18,470 nt of DNA, taken from the NCBI GenBank assembly GCA_041178545.1, contig JBEGVB010000048.1, forward strand, positions 1 through 18,470. Reading direction: 5' to 3'. The stretch is from JBEATZ01 sp041178545 (GTDB taxonomy: Bacteria > Planctomycetota > UBA1135 > UBA2386). The notes under the pieces were generated by a model. It saw only the letters and a list, made by a program, of their open reading frames with translations. It was not told where the DNA came from and did not search any database. Positions 1 to 7,781 of this stretch are shown piece after piece (position 1 is the first letter of the stretch; every line of letters starts with the position of its first letter). A program made the translations under genes and the position numbers.

Positions 1-754
1 GCAGCGTGACCACCGACTGGCCGTGGGCACCGAAGCGGTGGAAGGTCTTGAGGTCGGCCTGGATGCCGGCGCCGCCCGAGGGGTCGCTGCCGGCGATGGT
101 GAGGGCAATGGGCCTGCCCGCGGCCACGTCGCCACCCCAGGCCGCGGCAAAGAACCGGTGCTCGAGGTGCATCGCGCGACGGTGCAACGCCGCGAGCTCG
201 TTCTGTGCCACGCCCTGCGTTTCCAGGCGCGGCGCCAGCTTGCCCCACAAGGCATCGAATCCGGGGTCCGCGTAGGTGCGCACCCAGTCGCCGTACGGCG
301 ACACAGGGGCGAGGTGCGGCAGCAGTTGCTGCCCGAGCCAGGCGTACAGTCGCAGGCAGGGCAGCATCGCTGCAGCCGTGCACGCTTCCGGGCGCGTGGC
401 GGCAGTCGCGGTCAGGAACTCGGTGTACGCGAGCGTCGCATCGGTGGGCACGGTGGCCGCGAGGTCGATGCCCATGGCCCGTGCCGTGCGGCCGTGCAGC
501 TCCAGCTCTGCGCTGACCCCGTCACCGAGTTCTCGGTACAGCTCGCGCCCGACAGCATCGGCACAGCGCGCGGCGGCCAGCTCATAGGCCTGGGCAAAGG
601 CACGCAGGAACCATGCGTCCTGCGCCACGTAGTCGCGGTACCGCCATGCAGGCAGCGTGCCGTCGGCAAGGCCGCGGACGAACGGGTGGCGCAGGCACGC
701 ATCGGCGAGGTCGCGGTCGTGCTGCCAGAAGGAGTCGGCGGTCGGGAAGTGCAC
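1..754 (-). CDS. TenA-ThiD fusion, thiamine (HMP) salvage enzyme, 3' end outside window
   Basis: The visible 251 residues read without interruption from a TenA (thiaminase II/aminopyrimidine aminohydrolase) domain into the start of a ThiD (HMP/HMP-phosphate kinase) domain. TenA spans about residues 1-200. It has Asp46 in RDYVAQDAWFL, the nucleophile-like Cys133 in MLPCLRLYAWLG, the PYGDWVRTYADP segment, and Glu198 in HLEHRFF, matching the known TenA active-site positions. ThiD begins near residue 215 with ALTIAGSDPSGGAGIQADLK. In the family, TenA releases the HMP pyrimidine from damaged thiamine and ThiD phosphorylates it, so the fusion would link consecutive salvage steps in the cytoplasm. 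The start is a GTG three codons after an in-frame TAA, so no longer N-terminus is possible; there is no clear Shine-Dalgarno. It lies 70 bp downstream of the kinase gene on the same strand and may be co-transcribed. The TenA-first order is unusual, since the well-known fusions are ThiD-first. Confidence 0.93.
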   Translation of the reverse strand, partial: MHFPTADSFWQHDRDLADACLRHPFVRGLADGTLPAWRYRDYVAQDAWFLRAFAQAYELAAARCADAVGRELYRELGDGVSAELELHGRTARAMGIDLAATVPTDATLAYTEFLTATAATRPEACTAAAMLPCLRLYAWLGQQLLPHLAPVSPYGDWVRTYADPGFDALWGKLAPRLETQGVAQNELAALHRRAMHLEHRFFAAAWGGDVAAGRPIALTIAGSDPSGGAGIQADLKTFHRFGAHGQSVVTL

Positions 755-824
755 GCCGCGAGGTTAGGACGCGGGGCGGGTGGAGGGAATGCACGCCCTG
801 CCGCGCGAAGGCTTCCTCCCGCCG

Positions 825-3800
825 TCAGTCGACGCCTTGCACCGGGCGCGCAGCACGGAACCCAAGGCTCTGGGTGCGGGTCGCAGCCGACAGGCTGAAG
901 CGAGCCGTACTGCGGAGGTCTTCTGCCGGGCTCTGGTACCCGCCACCGCGGATGACACGCGAACGGATTCTCGCGTCGGGGTTCTCGCGGTACCCGTCGC
1001 CAGCGCGCACCGGCTGTGTGTAGGCCACCTCTCGTTCCCGCACCCACTCGACGACGTTGCCCGTCATGTGGTGGAAGCCCCACGCATTGGGCCTCAAGGC
1101 GTCGACCGGACCGTGCAAGTGGAACCCGTCGTCGAGCCAGGTCTCGGGTCTCGCTGCCGGCACACCCGGCGAAGATGCAACCTGACGGTCGAGGAGGTTG
1201 GCGGCACCCTCCAGCGACCTTGGGTCCGCGCCGGTCCACCAGGGCGAGGTTGTTCCCGCTCGCGCTGCGTACTCCCACTGCGCCTCGGTCGGCAGGACGA
1301 GACCGTGTTCACGCAGCACTCGGTCCGCGTGCTCCCAGTCCACGCTCTCCACCGGGTTGGCATCGGACACGATGCCGTGCTCTGGCACCATCTGCCTTGC
1401 CCCGTGGCGGCTCGGGCGCAAACCCTGTGCGAGGCGTGCGAACTGGTACTGCGTGGTCTCGTGCCGGGCCAGGAAGTAGGGTGCCAGGGTCACGCGGTGG
1501 ACGGGTCCCTCCGTGTCCGCAGCGCGCGGGTCGTGGTTTGTCCGGTCCTGCTGGTTGCGCTGGGCACCCATGTGGAACGTGCCACCGGGAACGAGCACGA
1601 ACACGATGCCGGTGTCCTTGCCCACCTCGAGGTGACCGTTCGGGTCGTGGCGCGGGATCTCGAGTTGGCCCGCGGTCGCGATGCCCTGTTCGGGGTCCCA
1701 TGCCGAACGCAGGTCATAGAACTCCCAGAGCCCGGTCACGGGGTTCGCACCGATGGGGACGAGACCCAGCTGGGGCTGCAGGTCGATGCTCCCACCGCGG
1801 TAGCGATCACTGGCGGCAACGGCAGCGCGCGCCTGTTCCCACGAGACCGTCGCCTTCGGGTGCTTCAGCGTGAGGGGCTCCACGGCCTCGGCCCACGCAA
1901 GTCGCTGGGTCACGTCGCGAGCCACCGGACCGCAGACCTGGTCGAGGTCGACGAGCAACGGACGCATGGCATCGAACAGGAAACGGTCGGTGGCCAGGGC
2001 GAACTCGCGCGGCAGCCCTGCATCGATGGCCTCGGTTCGTCCTGCTGCCTCCCGTTCCAGCTCCGCAACCCTCGCGAGGACCTCATCGCCCGACAGGTAC
2101 GCTCGCTGGGAGGCCATCTCCGTCACGAACTCCTCTGCCATCGCACGAGCGGACTCGGGGACGAGCGGCACCATGGCCTTGGCGGCGGCCACCGACGCAT
2201 CGATGTCGCCAACGCCCATGTTTGCTGCCGCAAGTCGCTGCATCACCAGGTAGGCAGGGGCCGTGCGGTCGCCGGACTCCAGGAGCTCGCGGGCGCGCAA
2301 CGCAGCCGCCAACGTGAGCGGTTCCTCACCGAGTCCCTGCCGCTCGTGCCTCCAGCCGAGGCGAGGGAAGACCCAGACCACGAGACCGAGCGCAGTGGAC
2401 TGCGCGAGGTGGTCTGGCAGACCCGGCAGCTCCACCGTTGCCTGGCCCATGGTCACTGCCCGCGCGGCAGTCAGTGCACGTGCGAGTGCGAGCCGGCCGT
2501 CCACCTGTGCCCAGTCCGCGTGGGCAGCTCGCAATCGGTCGCGCTGTGGTGACGTCATCGGCAGGGCCCGCGTGCTGAGGCCGTCGACGAGGCTGACCAG
2601 GCGGGGTCGAGCCTCCTGCAGCCGTGCCAGGTCCACCTCGAGCCATGCCTTGAGACCGGGCGCCATGGCAGGGGTCGCCGGGTGCAGACCAGCTTCTGCC
2701 TCGCGTGCCTTGCGTACATGCACGACGTTTGCCAGCAGGTCGAACTCGTCGGTGCGCTGCCTCAGCGAGGTCGCGGCCATTGCGAGCTCGGCACTCCTCT
2801 CCTCGGTCTCGCGCGCATAGGAGAGGGAAACCAGCGTGGACGTCACCAGTGCGGCCGCAACCACACTGCCGGTGGCGACTGCAACACGATTGCGTCGGAC
2901 GAACTTCGCGAGACGGTGGCCGATGCCGGGATGACCGGCACGCAGCGGCTCGTGGGCAAGGCAGCGGTCGATGTCTTCCGACAGTTCCTGCACCGACCCA
3001 TACCGCTCGTCGCGGTCACGGCGCAGAGCCGTGAGCAGGATGATGTCGAGGTCCCTTGCGAGGTCGCGCGCAACCGAGTCGTTGCCGTGCAGCAACCATC
3101 CTGCGGAACTGGGCGAGCGTATGTCCGCATGGCCGATGACCTCGAGGGCAGCCGCGTCCCCGTCCGCGGTCGCAAGCTCGGCATCGAGCGGAGCACGCCC
3201 GGTCAGCAACTCGTAGAGCAGCGCGCCAAGCGAGTAGACGTCTGTGCGCGCGTCGATGTCGCGGATGCCGCGCGCCTGTTCCGGCGACATGTAGCCAAGG
3301 GTCCCGACGAGCGCGCCCTCTCGGGTCAGGTGCATGGCTTCCTGCGGGTCGCGCTGGATGGCTCGCGCGAGGCCGAAGTCGATCACCTTGGGGACCGCGA
3401 TGCCGTCCAAGGTCGAGACGAGGACGTTCTGGGGCTTGATGTCGCGGTGCAGGATGCCGCGCTGGTGGGCGTGCTGAACCCCGCGACACACCTGATGGAA
3501 CAACCCAAGACGCTGCACGAGCGTCAGCGAATGGCTGCGGCAGTACTCGACGAGGTGGTGCGCGCCCGGCACCAACTCGAGGACCACGAAGAGCTCTCCC
3601 TCGTGCTCACCGCAGTCGAGGACCCGCGCCACGTTCTCGTGCGACATGGCGGCAAGCGAGTCCACCTCCTGCTGGAACCGCGCGAGGGCGCGCGGGCTGC
3701 GGTGACGGAGCAGCTTGACTGCGACAAGACGCTCGAATGGTTGCTGCTGCGACGCGAGGTAGACGGTTGCCGACGCGCCTTGGCCCAGCACTCCCAGGAT

Positions 3801-4043
3801 GCGGCGCGCGCCGATGCGTTCTGGCGTACCAGGCGGGAGCGATGCCGTGCGCACGGCAGAGCGTTCCAGTGCCTCCAGATCGGCCACCCGATGGCGCAAG
3901 GCCTCGGCATGTTCGGGGTGCTGCGCGACGAGTTGTTGCAACAGCAGTACACGTTGGGACCCGTCCCGGAACCAGAGGTCGGCGAGTTGGTCCTCCAGGC
4001 CGGCATCCAGTGCGGACTCGACGTGCTTGGGGTGCTTGCTCAT
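825..4043 (-). CDS. Membrane Ser/Thr protein kinase with C-terminal SUMF1/FGE-like domain
   Basis: This 1072-residue protein has a cytoplasmic eukaryotic-type kinase domain at about residues 78-340. The Gly-rich loop GVLGQGASATVYLA is near residue 82, followed by the VAVKLL lysine, HRDIKPQN near 199, DFGLA near 221, and GYMSPEQARG near 250. All catalytic residues are present, so it should be active. One membrane helix lies at about 385-408 (VAVATGSVVAAALVTSTLVS). A 400-residue region with helical, partly TPR-like character follows. The C-terminal SUMF1 domain runs from about 814 (FVLVPGGTFHMG) to the end (LGFRAARPV), with LPTEAQWEYAARAG and MTGNVVEWV. The two catalytic cysteines of true formylglycine-generating enzymes are absent, so this domain is probably a sensor or binding module outside the membrane. 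The first about 75 residues resemble the N-terminal helical lead seen in planctomycete kinases. The ATG at 4043 lacks a Shine-Dalgarno but gives the natural N-terminus. It is divergent from the sigma-factor gene, a common pairing in planctomycetes. Confidence 0.93.
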   Translation of the reverse strand: MSKHPKHVESALDAGLEDQLADLWFRDGSQRVLLLQQLVAQHPEHAEALRHRVADLEALERSAVRTASLPPGTPERIGARRILGVLGQGASATVYLASQQQPFERLVAVKLLRHRSPRALARFQQEVDSLAAMSHENVARVLDCGEHEGELFVVLELVPGAHHLVEYCRSHSLTLVQRLGLFHQVCRGVQHAHQRGILHRDIKPQNVLVSTLDGIAVPKVIDFGLARAIQRDPQEAMHLTREGALVGTLGYMSPEQARGIRDIDARTDVYSLGALLYELLTGRAPLDAELATADGDAAALEVIGHADIRSPSSAGWLLHGNDSVARDLARDLDIILLTALRRDRDERYGSVQELSEDIDRCLAHEPLRAGHPGIGHRLAKFVRRNRVAVATGSVVAAALVTSTLVSLSYARETEERSAELAMAATSLRQRTDEFDLLANVVHVRKAREAEAGLHPATPAMAPGLKAWLEVDLARLQEARPRLVSLVDGLSTRALPMTSPQRDRLRAAHADWAQVDGRLALARALTAARAVTMGQATVELPGLPDHLAQSTALGLVVWVFPRLGWRHERQGLGEEPLTLAAALRARELLESGDRTAPAYLVMQRLAAANMGVGDIDASVAAAKAMVPLVPESARAMAEEFVTEMASQRAYLSGDEVLARVAELEREAAGRTEAIDAGLPREFALATDRFLFDAMRPLLVDLDQVCGPVARDVTQRLAWAEAVEPLTLKHPKATVSWEQARAAVAASDRYRGGSIDLQPQLGLVPIGANPVTGLWEFYDLRSAWDPEQGIATAGQLEIPRHDPNGHLEVGKDTGIVFVLVPGGTFHMGAQRNQQDRTNHDPRAADTEGPVHRVTLAPYFLARHETTQYQFARLAQGLRPSRHGARQMVPEHGIVSDANPVESVDWEHADRVLREHGLVLPTEAQWEYAARAGTTSPWWTGADPRSLEGAANLLDRQVASSPGVPAARPETWLDDGFHLHGPVDALRPNAWGFHHMTGNVVEWVREREVAYTQPVRAGDGYRENPDARIRSRVIRGGGYQSPAEDLRSTARFSLSAATRTQSLGFRAARPVQGVD

Positions 4044-4112
4044 ACACTGGAGGAAGTGGAGAGGTCGGTCTTGGGATGCCCGGGGGCTCCGTGCTTCGCC
4101 GGGGACGAGAAA

Positions 4113-4203
4113 GTCTGCGCCGCCCGCGTCCTGACGATTCTGACCTCTCTGCCCCTTCTTCTGGAAGAGCAGGCTCCTTGGTGGGCTCGGGGGCGGCGCA
4201 GAC
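4113..4203. repeat. 12-bp perfect inverted repeat in the kinase/sigma divergent intergenic region
   Basis: GTCTGCGCCGCC at 4113-4124 is the exact reverse complement of GGCGGCGCAGAC at 4192-4203, with 67 bp between the arms. It sits in the 261-bp gap between the divergent starts at 4043 and 4305. It could be a pair of operator half-sites or an RNA stem in the kinase leader. GC-rich DNA makes chance matches more likely, so function is unproven. Confidence 0.5.
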
Positions 4204-4217
4204 GCGAACCTTGACCG

Positions 4218-4245
4218 GGAACCGATGACTTTTTCGGGGTCCGTC
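4218..4245 (+). promoter_or_regulatory. Tentative ECF-type promoter upstream of the sigma-factor gene
   Basis: GGAACC at 4218-4223 and CGTC at 4242-4245 resemble the -35 and -10 elements of many ECF promoters, which are often autoregulated. The 18-bp gap is about 1-2 bp longer than usual. The implied transcript would start near 4252, about 50 bp before the preferred start codon. This is suggestive only. Confidence 0.25.
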
Positions 4246-4304
4246 GGTTTCCCGCGTGGCTCCAGACCCTTGTGCGGGGCCAAGGTCCAACGGAAGCTCG
4301 CGTC

Positions 4305-4994
4305 GTGACCGATTCCCGCACCGACCTGCTCGAGACCCGGTGGAGCAAACTCGGGATGCTCCACGGTGCCGAAGCCGAGGTCGGCTGGAACTGGTTCGTG
4401 GAGAGGTACCGCGATTTCGTGCGCGACGTGTTGGCCTCGGTCCTGCGCACGCGCGAGCTGGTGGACGCGGCAGAGGAGGACTTCTGGGGCTACCTGTTCC
4501 TCAGCGGCACGCTGAACCGGGCCGACCGTGCGCGCCGCTTCCGCGCCCTGCTCTTCGGCACGACGCGCAACTTTGCGCGCGCATGGTCGCGCAAGCGCGG
4601 GCTGGGCCAGATCGACGAGAATGCGCTGCGTTCGCTCGAGGCCGTCGACGACGCAGGCGGCGCAGCAACCGTCGCATGGGTGGACTCGGTGATCCACCAT
4701 GGGCTGCGGGCCCTCGCGCAGGAACACGCACTCACCGCGCGCTGCATCTCGTTGTTCTACGGCATCGGCAGCCATGCGGACCCGCGCGGTCCGCGCAGCG
4801 CAAGCGACGTCGCGGCTGCGATCGACAACACCACGCAGGCCGTCTACATGATGCTGTTCCGTGGCCGACAACGGATGCGACAGCTGGTGACCGACGAGGT
4901 GCGCGAGGGTTGCGGGGACGAGGATGCCCTGCGTGAAGAGCTGCAGCTGCTCCTGAGGGTCGCCGCCTCGCGTTTGCCCGGCCTTGTGGAGTGA
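4305..4994 (+). CDS. ECF-like RNA polymerase sigma factor
   Basis: This 229-residue protein looks like a divergent ECF sigma factor. Residues from about 25 to 100 read as region 2: WFVERYRDFVRDVL, a run of acidic residues (DAAEEDFWGYLF), then FRALLFGTTRNFARAW followed by Arg-Lys-Arg. About 135-200 could be region 4 (ARCISLFYGIG, then SDVAAAIDNTTQAVYMML and a basic RGRQRMRQL helix). The GTG at 4305 has GGAAG 8 nt upstream; an in-frame GTG at 4272 would add 11 residues but has no such signal. The gene is divergent from the transmembrane kinase, suggesting a signalling pair. The M1 peptidase gene follows after 42 bp on the same strand and may be co-transcribed. The sigma assignment rests on region 2, size and context; region 4 is weak. 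Confidence 0.75.
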   Translation: MTDSRTDLLETRWSKLGMLHGAEAEVGWNWFVERYRDFVRDVLASVLRTRELVDAAEEDFWGYLFLSGTLNRADRARRFRALLFGTTRNFARAWSRKRGLGQIDENALRSLEAVDDAGGAATVAWVDSVIHHGLRALAQEHALTARCISLFYGIGSHADPRGPRSASDVAAAIDNTTQAVYMMLFRGRQRMRQLVTDEVREGCGDEDALREELQLLLRVAASRLPGLVE

Positions 4995-5036
4995 TCCGAG
5001 GACGCGGCGGGTGCCGGGTCCGCTAACCTCCGCACC

Positions 5037-7625
5037 ATGACCTTCTCGACCTGTCTGCTGGGACTCGTCGCGCTGCTGGCCCAGGACCCGCTGCCCGGCA
5101 TCGACCGGGACATGGCACGGGCGCGCGCAGAGCGCGTTGGCAACGTGTCCTACCGGCTGCAGTTCTCGCTGGTGCCAGGCAGCGGCGAGGTCACGGGCAG
5201 TGCCGAGGTCCGGTTCACCCTGCCGGGCAAGAGCGGCCCACAGCCCGACCTCGTGCTGGACTTCGCCGGCCGCGCCATCGAGGACATCCGCGTCAACGAA
5301 CGCGAACCGCTGCCGCCGCTCACCGTGCGCAACGGCCACGTCGTGCTGCCCGGCGCCATGCTGCAGACGGGCGAGAACCGTTTCCGCGCCAAGGTCCGTG
5401 CCGACGCAGCGCCCACGGGGGCGCCGGTGACGGTCTACCGCGACCCCACCGACGGCAGTGAGTACTGGTACACGCTGGTGGTGCCGGCCGACGCGCACCG
5501 GCTGTACCCGTGCTTCGACCAGCCGGACGTCAAGGCGCGCTTCCAGTTGCTGCTGGAGGTCCCTGCCGCATGGCGCAGCGTCGCGAACGGTGCCACCGTG
5601 CACGAGGAACTGGTTGACACCGACCGCAAGCTCGTGCGGTTCGTGCCGACGCTGCCCATCAGCACCTACCTGATGGCGTTTGCCGCCGGCCCGTTCGCGG
5701 TCGCCGACGGACCGCGCCTCGAGGGGCCAGGGTTCGAGGCCAAGCCGGTGCCCCGGCTCTACCAGCGTCCTTCCCAGCAACAGCACACCGACGAGGACCT
5801 GCTGTTCCGCATGCACGCAGACGGGCTGCGCTGGATGACGCAGTGCTTTGGCGTGCCATACCCGTTCCGCAAGCTCGACATCGTGCTGCTGCCCGGGTTC
5901 CCCTACGGCGGCATGGAGCATGCTGGCGCGATCTTCTACCGCGAGTCGGCGCTGTCCTTCGACCACCCGCCCACGGAGAGCGAGTTGGTGCGGCGCAGCA
6001 CGCTGGTCCACCACGAGATCGCACACCAGTGGTTCGGCAACCTCGTGACCATGCGCTGGTTCGACGACCTGTGGCTGAAGGAGGGGTTCGCCACCTTCCT
6101 CGGCTACCAGTGCATGGAGGAACTCGAACCACAGCGTCGGTCGTGGCTGCGCTTCCTGCAGCGCGTCAAGCCGCGCGCCTACGAGGTGGACGGCACTGCG
6201 GGCACGGTGCCCGTGTACCAGTCGCTGCAGAACCTCGCCGATGCCAAGTCCGCGTACGGACCGATTGTCTACAACAAGGCGCCTGCGGTGCTGCGCGAGC
6301 TGCACGAGCGCCTGGGCAAGGAGGCCTTCCGCGAGGGACTGAGCGCGTTCCTGCAACAGCATGCCTTCGGCGCCGCCGAGTGGCAGGACCTCGCGGACGC
6401 GCTGGGCAAGGCAGGCTCGACCAACCTCTCGCGCTGGTCCGAGCGGTGGCTGCTGTCCCCGTCGATGCCACAGGTGCGCGTGGTCCTGGAGACCGATGCA
6501 CAGGGCACCGTGACCTCGGCACGGGTGGAGCAGCAGTCGACGGGTGCGGAGGGGACGTGGCCACTGGCACTGGAGGTCCGGTGGCTCGACCGCGAGGGTA
6601 CCTGGCACACCGGACGGGTTGCCGGCGAGGCAAGCACGATCGCCCTGCCGGCACTGGTCGGCAGGCCGATGCCGTGGTGCGTGCTGCCCAACCCCGGCGA
6701 CGTGGCCTACGGCCAGTTCGTCCCGGACCCTGCCAGTCGCACCTGGCTGCTCGCAAACGTCGCGCAGGAACCGGACCCGCTGGTGCGCGCCGTCGCGCTG
6801 CAGGCACTGCTGGAGTCGGTGCGCGAGTGCGAACTCGACCCGCAGGCGCTTGCCGCGGTTGCGCTCGACCTGCTGGCCATGGAGACGGATGCCGAGAACC
6901 ACGCATGGCTGCTCGACACCCTCGGCAGCTGCCTGCTGCGCTGGCAGCCTCGCGACCGCGCAGCCGACCAGCTGCAGCGCGCGACGGCACTCTTGCTCGG
7001 ACAGCTCTCGAAGGGCGCGCCTGGACGCGAGCTGCAGTCGTTCCGGTTCCTCGCACGGGCGAGTGCCGCCCCTGACGTGCTCGCGTTGTGCCGCAGGGTC
7101 GCGCGCAACGAGGACCTGCCTGCGGGACTCGTGCCCGGGAAGGCCGACCGCTTCCTCGCGCTCGCTGCATTGTTTGCAGCCGGGGCAGAGCAGGGCGAGC
7201 TGGAGGCACTCGAACGGTCCCTCGCGGGGCAGGACCTCGGCAAGGAGCGCTACCTTGCACTGGCTGCCCGCCCGGGCGCCGCCGCCAAGGAGCAGGTGTT
7301 CGAAGGCTACCTGCAGCTGGCCGAACCACCGGAGCAGTGGATCGCGGACAGTCTCGTGTTCTTCCACTGGCCGGGGCAGCAGGACGACACGCTTCCGTTC
7401 CTTCAGCGGGCGCTGGAGAAGGCGGTCTGGACCAAGGAGAACCGTCGCATCTTCTTCATGCCCGCATGGTTGGATGGATTCGTGCAGGCGCATGCCTCGG
7501 CGGAGGCGCTCACGGTCGTGGAGGCCTTTGCCAGGACCGAGCTGCCCGCCGACGTGCGGAACAAGCTGCTGCAGTCCCTCGACGGACTGCGTCGGGCAGT
7601 GCGCATCCGGGCCCGCTGGCAGTGA
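5037..7625 (+). CDS. Secreted M1-family zinc metallopeptidase (aminopeptidase N-like)
   Basis: The 862-residue protein has the full M1 gluzincin signature. HEIAH (His326, Glu327, His330) is followed 18 residues later by Glu349 in WLKEGFATFLGY, giving the zinc ligands and catalytic base. The exopeptidase motif reads GGMEH around Glu294 rather than GAMEN. Tyr412 in IVYNKAPAVLREL fits the catalytic tyrosine. The N-terminal beta domain (about 25-210, SYRLQFSLVPGSGEVTGSAE) and the metallopeptidase domain are followed by an alpha-helical HEAT-like C-terminal part from about 560. Family members remove N-terminal residues from peptides. A short hydrophobic start (CLLGLVALLAQ) suggests export, although it lacks the usual basic n-region. 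The start is the only reasonable ATG and lacks a Shine-Dalgarno. It lies 42 bp after the sigma-factor gene. Peptide preference cannot be read from sequence. Confidence 0.95.
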   Translation: MTFSTCLLGLVALLAQDPLPGIDRDMARARAERVGNVSYRLQFSLVPGSGEVTGSAEVRFTLPGKSGPQPDLVLDFAGRAIEDIRVNEREPLPPLTVRNGHVVLPGAMLQTGENRFRAKVRADAAPTGAPVTVYRDPTDGSEYWYTLVVPADAHRLYPCFDQPDVKARFQLLLEVPAAWRSVANGATVHEELVDTDRKLVRFVPTLPISTYLMAFAAGPFAVADGPRLEGPGFEAKPVPRLYQRPSQQQHTDEDLLFRMHADGLRWMTQCFGVPYPFRKLDIVLLPGFPYGGMEHAGAIFYRESALSFDHPPTESELVRRSTLVHHEIAHQWFGNLVTMRWFDDLWLKEGFATFLGYQCMEELEPQRRSWLRFLQRVKPRAYEVDGTAGTVPVYQSLQNLADAKSAYGPIVYNKAPAVLRELHERLGKEAFREGLSAFLQQHAFGAAEWQDLADALGKAGSTNLSRWSERWLLSPSMPQVRVVLETDAQGTVTSARVEQQSTGAEGTWPLALEVRWLDREGTWHTGRVAGEASTIALPALVGRPMPWCVLPNPGDVAYGQFVPDPASRTWLLANVAQEPDPLVRAVALQALLESVRECELDPQALAAVALDLLAMETDAENHAWLLDTLGSCLLRWQPRDRAADQLQRATALLLGQLSKGAPGRELQSFRFLARASAAPDVLALCRRVARNEDLPAGLVPGKADRFLALAALFAAGAEQGELEALERSLAGQDLGKERYLALAARPGAAAKEQVFEGYLQLAEPPEQWIADSLVFFHWPGQQDDTLPFLQRALEKAVWTKENRRIFFMPAWLDGFVQAHASAEALTVVEAFARTELPADVRNKLLQSLDGLRRAVRIRARWQ

Positions 7626-7636
7626 CCGCCTACGCA

Positions 7637-7659
7637 GTGCCGCTGGACCGAGGCGGCAC
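7637..7659 (+). terminator. Possible hairpin terminator after the M1 peptidase gene
   Basis: GTGCCGC at 7637-7643 pairs perfectly with GCGGCAC at 7653-7659 around a 9-nt loop, 11 bp after the stop codon. No T-tract follows, so it would be a weak or Rho-assisted terminator, or only a 3' stabilising hairpin. The remainder of the 156-bp gap before the cytochrome gene holds no ORF I can support. Confidence 0.4.
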
Positions 7660-7733
7660 TCGGCACGTCGACCCTACGCCCTTCGTCCCATCGCGGCACC
7701 TGACCCGGGTGCGGAGACTGACCCCATTGTCAT

Positions 7734-7752
7734 TCCTGCGTCATGCGCAGGA
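7734..7752 (+). promoter_or_regulatory. Small hairpin in the cytochrome leader
   Basis: TCCTGCG at 7734-7740 pairs with CGCAGGA at 7746-7752 around the 5-nt loop TCATG. It ends 16 nt before the Shine-Dalgarno of the decaheme cytochrome. It also contains the ATG at 7743 that could be mistaken for an earlier start. A role in mRNA stability or translation is possible but unproven. Confidence 0.35.
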
Positions 7753-7768
7753 TGTCCCTGAGACCAGC

Positions 7769-7775
7769 AAGGGAG
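7769..7775 (+). promoter_or_regulatory. Ribosome binding site fixing the cytochrome start
   Basis: AAGGGAG lies 6 nt before the ATG at 7782. It favours this start over the in-frame ATGs at 7743 and 7752, which would put 13 or 10 extra residues ahead of a normal lipoprotein signal peptide. Confidence 0.75.
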
Positions 7776-7781
7776 TCTCCC

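Noticed and set aside
780..4214. Plus-strand open frames opposite the kinase
   Set aside because: The minus strand encodes a full kinase and SUMF1 domain; the plus frames lack motifs.
4044..7493. Upstream 1150-codon extension of the kinase reading frame, antisense to the sigma factor and M1 peptidase
   Set aside because: It is open only because of the high-GC codon bias of the genes on the other strand. Its sequence is His/Arg/Val/Gln-rich without any motif, while the plus strand encodes clear M1 motifs.
7743..7781. Earlier ATGs for the cytochrome
   Set aside because: They lie in or next to a leader hairpin, lack a ribosome site, and would spoil the normal lipoprotein signal.
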